Below are positions 42,594-50,180 of a DNA stretch of 50,366 bases, one piece after another (position 1 is the stretch's first letter; the number at the start of each line of letters is the position of its first letter). Source of the DNA: a bacterium. Its GTDB lineage: Bacteria; Desulfobacterota; Deferrisomatia; Deferrisomatales; BM512. The stretch spans positions 1-50,366 of the forward strand of contig SCTA01000009.1 of NCBI GenBank assembly GCA_004322275.1. The letters run 5' to 3'. The position numbers were made by a program, and so were the translations under genes. Under the pieces are notes generated by a model that was given only the letters and a program-made list of their open reading frames with translations, was not told where the DNA came from and made no database searches.

Positions 42594-42603
42594 GAAGATC
42601 TCC

Positions 42604-43287
42604 TCAGGGACGTGATTTTCCCCTGCCGGAGGAGTTGGCTTTTTCGGGAGGTCCGAGTATTTCCAGATCGCCCGCCGGGGTGGAGATCGTTTTCGGCCAG
42701 CCGTTTTCGGAATAGCCCTTTACCTCGGCGCTCGACCCGTCGCCCATGACGACCTTGCGAAGGCGCCAGAAGTCCCTGTCGAACCAGAGCTGCGACAGGC
42801 CGGGCTCACCCTCGCCCCTTGCGCCTATCACGACGGCCACCTTGTCCCCAGCCCGGTCGAGCCTCGCCAGCCCACGGCGGCTAAGGTCCACACCCGCGTT
42901 CGCCGCGTTTTCCTCCAGCGTCTCAGCGGAGGTCCTGGAAAAAAAGTCGAGGGCGCGCCAAAGCGCCTGAAGCCCCCCTCCCCCGCCGATGCCGGGGTCT
43001 TTCAAGGGGTCTCCCCGCTCGGGCAGGAAGTAGTGGGAACCGGGGGTCGAGATTTCAAGGATTCCGGGTTTGGAGTCGAAGAGAACGCGGAAACGGGCGG
43101 GGCCGGAAGGAAGGGCCTTGCGGGCCTTTTCAAAGACTTCAAAGGTGTAGGGAACGAAAGCCGTGAGAAATACCGTGAAAAAAATCAGCGCCGCTACGAG
43201 GGTAAAGCGACGCTTCTCTTTATATGGCCGGGGGGGCGAAGGTTCCGCGCCCCCTGAGGATTTTAAATGACCGCTCTCAGCTGCCAC
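42604..43287 (-). CDS. Hypothetical membrane-anchored protein
   Basis: This is a 227-residue protein of unknown function. A basic N-terminal tail with Pro and Lys (1-28) leads to one transmembrane helix (about 29-46). The soluble remainder is probably periplasmic and has strands resembling LolA-type lipoprotein-binding folds (LWFDRDFWRLRKVVMGDGS, then AEVKGYSENGWPKTI); this similarity is only by eye. The start is GTG at 43287, overlapping the end of dksA by 11 nt, so the two are coupled; priA follows 10 nt after the stop. Its position between dksA and priA gives no direct clue. Confidence 0.65.
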   Translation of the reverse strand: MAAESGHLKSSGGAEPSPPRPYKEKRRFTLVAALIFFTVFLTAFVPYTFEVFEKARKALPSGPARFRVLFDSKPGILEISTPGSHYFLPERGDPLKDPGIGGGGGLQALWRALDFFSRTSAETLEENAANAGVDLSRRGLARLDRAGDKVAVVIGARGEGEPGLSQLWFDRDFWRLRKVVMGDGSSAEVKGYSENGWPKTISTPAGDLEILGPPEKANSSGRGKSRP

Positions 43288-43636
43288 TCTTTTCGATGCT
43301 CTCCATTTCGGTTTTGCAATCGATGCAAAGGGTGGTGACGGGGCGGGCGCGAAGCCTCTTCACGCCGATCTGCTCCCCGCAGTGCTCGCAATAGCCGAAG
43401 GAGCCGTCGTCGATGCGGGCGAGAGCCTCGCGAATCTTCACGATGAGCCTTCTCTCGCGGTCCCTGATGCGCAGCAGAAAATTGCGGTCGGACTCGGCCG
43501 TGGCCCTGTCCGTGGGATCGGGAAAATTCTCGTCGCCCTCTATGAGGTCGGTGACGGTTGTCTGCGCCTCGTCCAGAAGTTCCGCCAGTCTGGCGTTGAG
43601 GATCTCCCGGAACTCTTCCAATTGCTTCTTTTGCAT
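43277..43636 (-). CDS. dksA: DksA/TraR-family zinc-finger transcription factor
   Basis: This is a 119-residue RNA polymerase-binding regulator. A coiled coil (1-75) carries acidic residues at its tip (DLIEGDENFPDPTDRA; DksA uses such tip residues in the secondary channel to respond to ppGpp), and a C-terminal zinc finger has CEHC (about 85-88) and CIDC (about 106-109). It is somewhat shorter than E. coli DksA (151) at the N-terminus, as is usual for deltaproteobacterial members. The ATG is at 43636 with GGAG close upstream. First gene of the dksA-orf-priA-dprA-topA group. Confidence 0.92.
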   Translation of the reverse strand: MQKKQLEEFREILNARLAELLDEAQTTVTDLIEGDENFPDPTDRATAESDRNFLLRIRDRERRLIVKIREALARIDDGSFGYCEHCGEQIGVKRLRARPVTTLCIDCKTEMESIEKSGS

Positions 43637-43669
43637 GACTCCACTCGCACTTACCGGTTATTACTGCTA

Positions 43670-43699
43670 TTGGCACGGGGGCCGCCAAAGGTGTATTAT
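43670..43699 (+). promoter_or_regulatory. Promoter of the beta-barrel-like gene
   Basis: TTGGCA (43670-43675) and TATTAT (43694-43699) have an 18-nt spacer. Transcription would start near 43707, which places the true start codon at 43738 rather than at 43702. Confidence 0.6.
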
Positions 43700-43737
43700 C
43701 CATGAGCCCCTCTAAAAGAATACGGGATTATAGCAAC

Positions 43738-44592
43738 ATGGCGAATCATCGCAAACTTTTTTTATCGGCAGCCCTTGCGCTCCTCTTCCCCGCCCTGTCG
43801 CTGGCGGCGGAAATCCACCCCGAGCTTTTCAACGCGCGGGCGCTGGCGCTGGGCGGCGCGATACGCGCAGTCCCCGCCTCCGTCATGGCGGCGAGGATAA
43901 ATCCGGCCGCCCTCGGCCCGATACGGGGGTTTTTCGGCGGCCTCAGTTACGAAGGGCAAAACCGCGAGGAAGGCGGCTTTGACGCGCTGCAGGTCACCAT
44001 CGTGGACAACCAGACCTCGAATTTCGCTGGGGCTATTCAGTATTCACGCAGGGTCAGCGACTTTCAGCTCGAAGACCTCTCGCTCTCGATAGCGGGCGGG
44101 CAGACGACCTACTTCGGCGGCACCCTGCGCTACATACACGGCAGAAACTCCGGCGGCGAAAGCTGGGAATCCGCAGTGGTGGGCGATCTTGGCGTGCTGG
44201 CCGAGCGTCCCGGCGGCCTTCGCATCGCCGTGACCGGGCAGGATCTCTTCGCCAGCAAGCTCGACTTCCTCGACCCCCGCGCCGCCCTCGGCCTCTCCTT
44301 CAACCTCTCCTCCGTCTGGCTCTTCTCCGCCGATTTCGTCCGCCATCTCGAAAGGGACGTAGAAGAGGGGCAGGACCTCCACATCGGACTCGAATGGTCG
44401 CCCAGGGGCTCCGGCTTCGCCTTCCGGCTCGGCTACATGTACGAGGGTCTGGGGGAAAACCGCTCCTACTCCACCGGCATCGGCTGGAAAAACGAAGAAG
44501 GGCTGGTCTTCGGCTACGCCGTCATGATCCCCGAGGATGACGCCACCCGCTCCGCCGCCATCCACGCCTTCAGCGTACAGGCGGCCCTATAG
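43738..44592 (+). CDS. Putative outer-membrane beta-barrel protein (PorV/FadL-like)
   Basis: This is a 284-residue exported protein. The signal peptide (1-22, LALLFPALSLAA) is followed by FNARALALGGAIRAVPASVMAARINPAAL, a segment like the start of PorV/PorQ and related outer-membrane barrels, then alternating strands rich in aromatics (for example FAGAIQYSRRVSD, FRLGYMYEGLGENR) and a short amphipathic C-terminal strand ending in Leu. A barrel of about 10-14 strands is likely. The specific function is unknown. The ATG at 43738 lies about 31 nt from the predicted transcription start and gives the better signal peptide. Single gene with its own terminator. Confidence 0.7.
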   Translation: MANHRKLFLSAALALLFPALSLAAEIHPELFNARALALGGAIRAVPASVMAARINPAALGPIRGFFGGLSYEGQNREEGGFDALQVTIVDNQTSNFAGAIQYSRRVSDFQLEDLSLSIAGGQTTYFGGTLRYIHGRNSGGESWESAVVGDLGVLAERPGGLRIAVTGQDLFASKLDFLDPRAALGLSFNLSSVWLFSADFVRHLERDVEEGQDLHIGLEWSPRGSGFAFRLGYMYEGLGENRSYSTGIGWKNEEGLVFGYAVMIPEDDATRSAAIHAFSVQAAL

Positions 44593-44623
44593 CCAGTCAA
44601 AGCGGCTCTTCCTGAAACGAAAT

Positions 44624-44659
44624 AAAGGCCGCATCCATTATGGGAGAGCGGCCTTTTTT
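44624..44659 (+). terminator. Terminator of the beta-barrel-like gene
   Basis: AAAGGCCGC (44624-44632) pairs with GCGGCCTTT (44648-44656), and T residues follow. The first 15 bases, AAAGGCCGCATCCAT, recur at 46275-46289, on the other side of the repeat-flanked lipoprotein gene. Confidence 0.9.
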
Positions 44660-44682
44660 GTTTTTGCCATTGCTCTTTATAT

Positions 44683-44964
44683 GTGTGCTTCGCACGTTTA
44701 CACTTGCGGGACTTCGCCCCGCTCCCCTTGGTACTTCTTTTAGAAAGAAGTACCCAAGAAATCGGCCCGGAAGGTTCCGCTCGCTCTTTGAGCGACCGGT
44801 CGCTGCGGCGGGGGCGTGAGGGGGCACCCGTTCGCTGCGCTCACTAAGACCCCCCCCGCCGCCCTTTCCGCCTCCGCTCCCTGCGTCACCTGCGGGCCAC
44901 GGGGAGGACGAAAAGATGGCTCGTCCAAAAACGAGATCATGAAATGTTTTTGGGCTCGAAGGTA
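44683..44964 (-). repeat. Family A repeat, subtype II, copy Ac (left flank of a lipoprotein gene)
   Basis: From the outside in: GTGTGCTTCGCAC, an H3 stem with a G-T wobble, H2 GGTACTTCTTT (44730-44740) with AAAGAAGTACC (44744-44754), the subtype II core, H1 CCAAAAAC (44925-44932) with GTTTTTGG (44946-44953), and the box CTCGAAGGTA (44955-44964). Unlike Aa and Ab it is not adjacent to a subtype I copy: about 925 bp with a lipoprotein gene lie between it and A4. Confidence 0.85.
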
Positions 44965-45010
44965 GATTGTCTACAGTAGATGGGTGGGCTCGGCCCACCA
45001 AAAAGCCCTA

Positions 45011-45040
45011 AAGCCCCGACCATAAACCGGGGCTTTTTAT
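45011..45040 (-). terminator. Terminator of the lipoprotein gene, active in both directions
   Basis: AAAGCCCCG (45011-45019) pairs with CGGGGCTTT (45029-45037). T runs are present in both directions. It overlaps the lipoprotein stop codon by a few bases. Confidence 0.75.
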
Positions 45041-45750
45041 TTGTTAGAGCGCCCCATCCTGTAAGTAGCAATCTCATTCTTTAAGACGTTAACCATTAGC
45101 GTAATGTCTACGACCTTGAAATAGTACATTTTTATTATGTTGGGATTGCCGTTTTCAGTCTTTAATAACTCCCACTCGCCGAATTTACTTTTCCATAAGT
45201 CCGGCTCCCACGGATAATCCGCAAATTTTACTTTATCTTCAACCCATTGGCGGCCGCTCCACCGCCTTTTTGCATCTTCCAGCTTTTCTCCTGAGCCCTT
45301 TAGAAACACAGTTCCCGAGCCTTCAACATCAATAGACTTGCCCGTAAGCACCGCGTTAATAGACTTTTCGGCAACTTCTTTGCCTGTAATTTTTACATTC
45401 TCCTCCCAATTAGGATAATAAGTTGCGGTTACTTTGTATTTGCCCGAGGGGATTTTTTCATTTAACGGAGTGACCGATGGGGAACTGTCGAGCGTTCCGC
45501 GGCCTTTGCCATCGGAGACAAAGACTTTCCCTCCTCCCGGTGCTATCCCGAGCGGCCCATCTGCGAGATCGAGGCCCAGGCTTAGCACCGGCTCACCGGG
45601 TAAGTTGGTCGTTACATCCACATCCACTGTGTACGGTCCTGTTACCATCGGCGAAACCTTGATCCAGAAACCATCCAGACTTGCCGGATAGTCCTTCCCG
45701 CACCCCGCAAAAAACAGCATCGTAAGTAAAAACATCATCCAGCGCTTCAT
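45037..45750 (-). CDS. Hypothetical lipoprotein lying between two family A repeats
   Basis: This is a 237-residue lipoprotein. The signal peptide MKRWMMFLLTMLFFAGC predicts lipidation at Cys 17. The mature part begins with a beta-rich region (VTGPYTVDVDVTTNLPGEPVLSLGLDLAD, about 37-65), with KIPSGKYKVTATYYP typical of immunoglobulin-like or carboxypeptidase-regulatory folds, and ends with an alpha/beta segment rich in Trp. I recognise no named family. Its base composition is lower in GC than in nearby genes. It is enclosed by Ac (inverted) and A4 (direct), so it may be cargo of a repeat-bounded unit (inference). Confidence 0.68.
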   Translation of the reverse strand: MKRWMMFLLTMLFFAGCGKDYPASLDGFWIKVSPMVTGPYTVDVDVTTNLPGEPVLSLGLDLADGPLGIAPGGGKVFVSDGKGRGTLDSSPSVTPLNEKIPSGKYKVTATYYPNWEENVKITGKEVAEKSINAVLTGKSIDVEGSGTVFLKGSGEKLEDAKRRWSGRQWVEDKVKFADYPWEPDLWKSKFGEWELLKTENGNPNIIKMYYFKVVDITLMVNVLKNEIATYRMGRSNK

Positions 45751-45889
45751 ATTCTCCTCCGCGTCAACGGTTTCGCCTAACTCTAGTACCCACTCCCGTC
45801 AATGTCGAAGGCTTTTCCTAGAACTGGCATCCGTCAGGCGGGTTCCGCGCCAAGGGTTTGTATCGTGGCTCTCCCGGCAACCAGCAAAC

Positions 45890-46182
45890 TACCTTCGAGA
45901 ACAAAAGCTCAAAACGATTTCGCTTTTGTTCGAGCCTCTTTTCGTTCCCCTTCGGGCCCGTACGCGGCGCAACGAGTGGAGGCGTCGGGCCGGCGCGGGG
46001 TCTTAGCGAGCTTTAGCGAGCGGGTGCCCCGTACGGCCCAGCCGGAACGAAGTGGTCGCGCTTCTTGAAGCGCGAGCGACGAGTCCGGGCTGAGTTTTGG
46101 GCCACCTTTTGCTCACTCAAAAGGTGGCCAGGAGCGCGAGGCAGAGCCTCGCAACCATAGACCGATGGGCTAAAGCCCATCC
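45890..46182 (+). repeat. Family A repeat, subtype I, copy A4 (right flank of a lipoprotein gene)
   Basis: TACCTTCGAG (45890-45899) starts the copy. H1 is GAACAAAAGC (45899-45908) with GCTTTTGTTC (45922-45931), H2 GGCCACCTTTT (46100-46110) with AAAAGGTGGCC (46119-46129), H3 GCGAGGC (46136-46142) with GCCTCGC (46146-46152). The outer hairpin is GATGGGC/GCCCATC (46164-46181). Regions 45751-45889 and 46183-46272 hold no gene. Confidence 0.87.
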
Positions 46183-46272
46183 TACATATGTATCAAAATA
46201 ATTGTCGTTTTGTCGGATTTTCGCTTCGCTCAATCGCGACCTGCAAAGCTGTTAACCAGTACTGCACAACTG

Positions 46273-46305
46273 AAAAAGGCCGCATCCATCCGGGAAGCGG
46301 CCTTT
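46273..46305 (-). terminator. Terminator downstream of moaC
   Basis: AAAGGCCGC (46275-46283) pairs with GCGGCCTTT (46297-46305). On the minus strand a run of five T residues follows. It is nearly the same hairpin as at 44624-44656. Confidence 0.85.
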
Positions 46306-46328
46306 AATCACAACAAAAACAAAAAATC

Positions 46329-46811
46329 CTACTTCCTTTCAAACCTTCCGCTTCTCCCTCCCTCCTTCATGAGCAGCCTTACCTCCCCTATCTCCATCCC
46401 CCTGTCAACCGCCTTGCACATGTCATAGATGGTAAGGGCGGCGACGCTGGCGGCGGTGAGGGCTTCCATCTCGACGCCGGTGCGGGCGGTGACCTTCACC
46501 CGTGCTTCGATATGGATTTTGCTCGCTTTTTCTTCGAGGGAGAAATCGACGTTTACGGAATCGAGATTGAGGGGATGGCAGAGGGGGATCAGGTCGCCGG
46601 TGCGCTTGGCGGCCATTATTCCGGCCAGGCGGGCGACTTCGAGCACGTCGCCCTTTTTCATCTTGCGCGCGACTATGAGTTTGAAGGTCTCGGGCAGCAT
46701 TGTTATGGACGCGCCCGCTACCGCTACCCTCTCGGTGATCTCCTTCTTGCTTACGTCCACCATCTGCGCCGCACCCGACTTGTCGAAGTGGGTGAGGCCG
46801 TCTTCTCTCAT
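46329..46811 (-). CDS. moaC: Cyclic pyranopterin monophosphate synthase MoaC
   Basis: This is a 160-residue enzyme of molybdenum cofactor biosynthesis that, after MoaA, forms cyclic pyranopterin monophosphate. [18 protein letters not shown] opens the protein, and [12 protein letters not shown] (about 74-85), [28 protein letters not shown] (about 112-139) and the catalytic Lys/Asp/His residues match the family. Its start overlaps the stop of the upstream exported-protein gene (ATGA), so the two are coupled. No moaA is in the window. Length is normal. Confidence 0.96.
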   Translation of the reverse strand: MREDGLTHFDKSGAAQMVDVSKKEITERVAVAGASITMLPETFKLIVARKMKKGDVLEVARLAGIMAAKRTGDLIPLCHPLNLDSVNVDFSLEEKASKIHIEARVKVTARTGVEMEALTAASVAALTIYDMCKAVDRGMEIGEVRLLMKEGGRSGRFERK

Positions 46812-47311
46812 TTTGTCTTCTGTGGCGCGGGGGTTGCCGGAGCCGGGGCGGGAGCGGCTGGCGCGACTGCGGGAGCGGGAGCCGGGACCTTGGGGGGATT
46901 GGCGGGGTCGATGATTTCAAAGTGATCGACCACTATGTATTTGTAATCCCTTCCGATGGCGTCGAAGGTGCCGTAGGCGCGTATCGTCGAGCCCTTCTTC
47001 ATCCCCATCAGTTCGGGAACCTGAAGGTGATTTTTCTTCAGGTAAAAACGGATGAGGTTTACGGGGCCGAGGGCGAAACAGAAATATTCGCGGGTGTTTA
47101 TCTTCGTCTTTTGTATCTGGTAGCAAAAATCGCTTCCGGTAAAGAGGAAGGTGCCGTCAACGAAGACGCTTTTTTCCAGATAGAGTTCCATGTCGCGGGT
47201 GAGATCCGACTGCGTGGTCTCTTTGTATTCCTTTGCGGCAAAGGAAAAAGCCGGAAACAGAAAGCTCAGAATTATCGCCAGAAATGCGATGTTTTTAAAA
47301 AAACGAATCAT
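46808..47311 (-). CDS. Exported protein with Pro/Ala-rich tail, unknown
   Basis: This is a 167-residue exported protein. The signal peptide (1-24) ends SFA/A. The mature domain (about 26-135) has the pattern [20 protein letters not shown]...YFCFALGP and [27 protein letters not shown], reminiscent of an OB-like beta barrel with two Cys; the fold is a guess. The last 30 residues are Pro-Ala repeats ending QKTK. The ATG at 47311 has GGAGGG eight bases upstream; the frame further upstream (to 47368) has no ribosome site. It overlaps moaC by 4 nt. Function unknown; coupling to moaC may be incidental. Confidence 0.68.
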   Translation of the reverse strand: MIRFFKNIAFLAIILSFLFPAFSFAAKEYKETTQSDLTRDMELYLEKSVFVDGTFLFTGSDFCYQIQKTKINTREYFCFALGPVNLIRFYLKKNHLQVPELMGMKKGSTIRAYGTFDAIGRDYKYIVVDHFEIIDPANPPKVPAPAPAVAPAAPAPAPATPAPQKTK

Positions 47312-47519
47312 AAGGAAAACCCTCCGGCATAAAAATCGTATATGACGGATCCGCACCGATCCGGCCAAATAATGATACGGGTTTCACAATCACTTGGCAA
47401 GAGGGTAAGGAGGTGTGAATCCTGCACCCTTTCCGTTTACGAATCGCGATGTTTCTGATATATCTCTCTGGCTTCAATTTTAATTATTTTGCATTTCTTC
47501 ATAAGGATGGGTACCCCAT

Positions 47520-49304
47520 ATGCCGCGCTATGACCTTGTCCTGGTTCACGCCCCCAGCGTCTTCGATTTTCGCAAAAAACCCGCCGTCCACGGCCCCATC
47601 TCCGACGTCATACCGCCGAGTCCCTACTTTGAGATGTACCCGATAGGGCTTATCTCGATCTCTGAGCATCTCACGAGGGCGGGTTTCGAGGTGCGCATAG
47701 TCAATCTCGCGATGAAGATGCTGGACGACCCGAATTTCGACCCCGAGAAATTTCTGAAATCCCTCGATACGAGGATGTTCGGCGTCACCCTGCACTGGCT
47801 CCCCCACGTCAACGGCGCTCTCGCGGTTTCCGAGCTTCTCAAGAAGCTTCACCCCAAGACCCCGGTGATGATGGGAGGTTTTTCGGCCTCCTTCTTCCAC
47901 GAGGAACTCATCCGGGAGTACCCGGCGGTCGATTTCGTCATGCGCGGCGATTCCACCGAAAAGCCGATGGTCGATTTCATGGAGGCCGTCGCCTGCGGCA
48001 GAGAGGATTTTTCCTCCATCGACAACCTTACCTGGAGAGGCAAGGACGGCGAGCCGGTGGTCAATCCCCTCAACTACCGCCCCTCCGACCTGAGCGAGGT
48101 CTTCACCAATTACGAGCACGCCATCCGCCAGTCGATAAGGCATCTGGACATCACCGGCTACCAGCCCTTCCAGACCTGGAAGAAGTATCCGATAACCGCC
48201 GTCTTCACCTGCCGGGGGTGCATACACAACTGTAAGACCTGCGGAGGCGGCACCCACTACTTCTCCGAGACGATGAAGCGCCCCACCCCGGCCTTCAAGC
48301 CGCCCAAACTGGTGGCAAGGGACATGAAGGTGGCGGAGACCTTCATCAACGCCCCCATCTTCATCATAGGAGACGTGATGCAGCTCGGCGAGGAGTACGC
48401 GCTGGAACTCTTCGCCGAGATTAAGCGCCTCAAGATACGCAACGAGGTCGCCATAGAGTTTTTCGCTCCCGTGCCGCGAAAGGTCGTTGCGGCTATGGCC
48501 GACGCGATGCCCAAGTTCAACATAGAGATATCCCCGGAGAGCCACGACGAGGAGGTGCGCTACGCCTTCGGCCGCCCCTTCGACAACAAGTCTCTGGAGG
48601 AGTTCATCGCCGACGCCGAGGAATTCGGTTGCAGGCGCTTCGACATCTTCTTCATGACCGGCCTTCCCAAGCAGACAAGCAAAAACGTGCTGGAGACCGT
48701 CGATTACTGCGAAACGCTGATGAAGCGCTTCGGCAGCCGCAGGATGCTCCGCCCCTTCATCAGCCCCCTGGCCCCCTTCGTGGATCCCGGCAGCGCGGTC
48801 TGGCAGCATCCGGACAGGTACGGCTACAAGCTCTTCTACACGAAGCTGAGCGAACTGCGCGCGGCGCTCGATATGCCGAGCTGGAAATACTTCCTCAACT
48901 ACGAGACCGAGTGGATGACGAGGGACGAGATCGTCTACACCACCTACGAAGCGGGGATGAAGCTCAACGAGGTCAAGGCCAGGCTCGGCTACCTCTCCGA
49001 GAGCGACGCGAAGGTCGTAAAGGAGAGAAACCAGAGGGCGGTCGCCCTGATGCACGAGATCGACAAGGCCCTCGCCATCGCCGACCCGGTCGAGAGGGAG
49101 AGAGCGCTGGCGCTCGTAAGGCCGAAGATCCGCGACGTGGACGAATCCACCCTCTGCGACAAGAAGGAGCTGGACTGGCCCACCGGGCTTTTGCTCCTCC
49201 AGTACCACAAGGTCGCCCCCGTGGTCATATCGGCCTTCCTGAACAGGATTTTCAATCCCCCGCGCGCGAAGAAGATGGACAGGGAATGCTGGAAATCGCA
49301 GTAA
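47520..49304 (+). CDS. B12-binding-domain radical SAM protein
   Basis: This is a 594-residue protein. The N-terminal half (about 1-170) is a cobalamin-binding Rossmann-like domain (PIGLISISEHLTRAGFEV, VMMGGFSASFFHEEL), but the DxHxxG motif that binds cobalamin base-off is not seen. The radical SAM core (about 225-440) has CX3CX2C at Cys 234, 238 and 241 (GCIHNCKTC), and a GGGTHYF segment follows. A C-terminal region of about 150 residues is helical. It probably belongs to a class of unassigned B12-binding radical SAM proteins. The stop overlaps the suhB start by 19 nt. The substrate is unknown. AAGGA lies upstream of the ATG. Confidence 0.82.
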   Translation: MPRYDLVLVHAPSVFDFRKKPAVHGPISDVIPPSPYFEMYPIGLISISEHLTRAGFEVRIVNLAMKMLDDPNFDPEKFLKSLDTRMFGVTLHWLPHVNGALAVSELLKKLHPKTPVMMGGFSASFFHEELIREYPAVDFVMRGDSTEKPMVDFMEAVACGREDFSSIDNLTWRGKDGEPVVNPLNYRPSDLSEVFTNYEHAIRQSIRHLDITGYQPFQTWKKYPITAVFTCRGCIHNCKTCGGGTHYFSETMKRPTPAFKPPKLVARDMKVAETFINAPIFIIGDVMQLGEEYALELFAEIKRLKIRNEVAIEFFAPVPRKVVAAMADAMPKFNIEISPESHDEEVRYAFGRPFDNKSLEEFIADAEEFGCRRFDIFFMTGLPKQTSKNVLETVDYCETLMKRFGSRRMLRPFISPLAPFVDPGSAVWQHPDRYGYKLFYTKLSELRAALDMPSWKYFLNYETEWMTRDEIVYTTYEAGMKLNEVKARLGYLSESDAKVVKERNQRAVALMHEIDKALAIADPVERERALALVRPKIRDVDESTLCDKKELDWPTGLLLLQYHKVAPVVISAFLNRIFNPPRAKKMDRECWKSQ

Positions 49305-50056
49305 CCGCCGCGCTGGCCGCCGGAAAGATTCAGAGGGAGCGTTTCGGCGGAAAGAAGGAGATACGCAAGAAGGGGATCGTGGACCTCGTCACCGACGTGG
49401 ACATAGCCTGCGAGGAAAGGGTCCGCGAGATACTCCTGAAAGCCACTCCCTCCGTGCCGGTTCTCGGCGAGGAGGAAGGGATGAAGGGCGGGAGGAAAGT
49501 TTCCTCCCAATGGATTGTGGACCCGATCGACGGAACCACCAACTTCGCCCACGGCATTCCCATCTTCTGCGTCTCTCTGGCCCTTGAAGAAGAGGGCGAG
49601 ATAACCGTCGGCGTCATCTACGACCCGCTACGCGACGAACTCTTCACCGCCGAGAAGGGAAAGGGTGCCTGCCTCGGCGGGTGCAAAATGTCGGTGACTA
49701 AAACCGCCGTCATGGAAGACTCCCTCCTCGCCACCGGCTTCCCCTACGACAACCGCACCAACCCCAAGGACATCTTCGGGGCCTTCGCCGCCGTCCACAA
49801 ATCCACCAGGGGCCTTCGCAGGCTAGGCTCCGCCGCCATAGACCTCGCCTACGTCGCGGCCGGGAGGCTCGACGGCTTCTGGGAGGTGAATTTAAAGCCC
49901 TGGGACGTAGCGGCGGGGAAACTTCTGGTCGAAGAGGCGGGCGGGAAGGTCACCGGCTTTCACGGCGAAAAGTACGACCACATGAGCGGCGACATCGTCG
50001 CCTCAAACGGCCTCATCCATGAAGAGCTGCTGAAGATACTTGCGAGGCACTTCTAA
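49286..50056 (+). CDS. suhB: Inositol monophosphatase-family phosphatase (SuhB-like)
   Basis: This is a 256-residue Mg-dependent phosphatase. The metal-binding motifs are EEE (62-64), WIVDPIDGTTNF (76-87), and WDVAAG (about 208-213), the classical family triad. SuhB-type proteins hydrolyse myo-inositol-1-phosphate and, in E. coli, also act in rRNA antitermination. An open frame extends back to 48629 inside the radical SAM gene, but the true start is the ATG at 49286, matching the family N-terminus. Overlapping translation with the upstream gene suggests co-expression. Confidence 0.92.
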   Translation: MLEIAVTAALAAGKIQRERFGGKKEIRKKGIVDLVTDVDIACEERVREILLKATPSVPVLGEEEGMKGGRKVSSQWIVDPIDGTTNFAHGIPIFCVSLALEEEGEITVGVIYDPLRDELFTAEKGKGACLGGCKMSVTKTAVMEDSLLATGFPYDNRTNPKDIFGAFAAVHKSTRGLRRLGSAAIDLAYVAAGRLDGFWEVNLKPWDVAAGKLLVEEAGGKVTGFHGEKYDHMSGDIVASNGLIHEELLKILARHF

Positions 50057-50123
50057 AAACAATTAAGTTGCTGCCCCAATACGCCACGTATTGAGTTATC
50101 CCCCCCCCTTCTTTCAATCGATG

Positions 50124-50154
50124 CGTTACGCTATGCTAACGCATCCTACGAGAC
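50124..50154. repeat. REP-like palindrome after suhB
   Basis: ATGCGTTA and TAACGCAT (about 50124-50148) form a hairpin followed by CCTACG, the same type of small palindrome seen at 12740-12772. It could also help end suhB transcription; no T run is present. Confidence 0.45.
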
Positions 50155-50180
50155 TTCAGGTGGTATAGTTGTAAAAAAGA

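Noticed and set aside
47370-47519. Possible cobalamin riboswitch before the B12-type radical SAM gene (GGTGTGAATCCTGCACC segment)
   Set aside because: Only a short stretch resembles a B12 switch; the conserved GCCACTGT box and the rest of the core are missing.
48629-49285. N-terminal extension of the SuhB-like frame inside the radical SAM gene
   Set aside because: Arg/Gly-rich shadow translation of the other frame; the SuhB family N-terminus begins at 49286.
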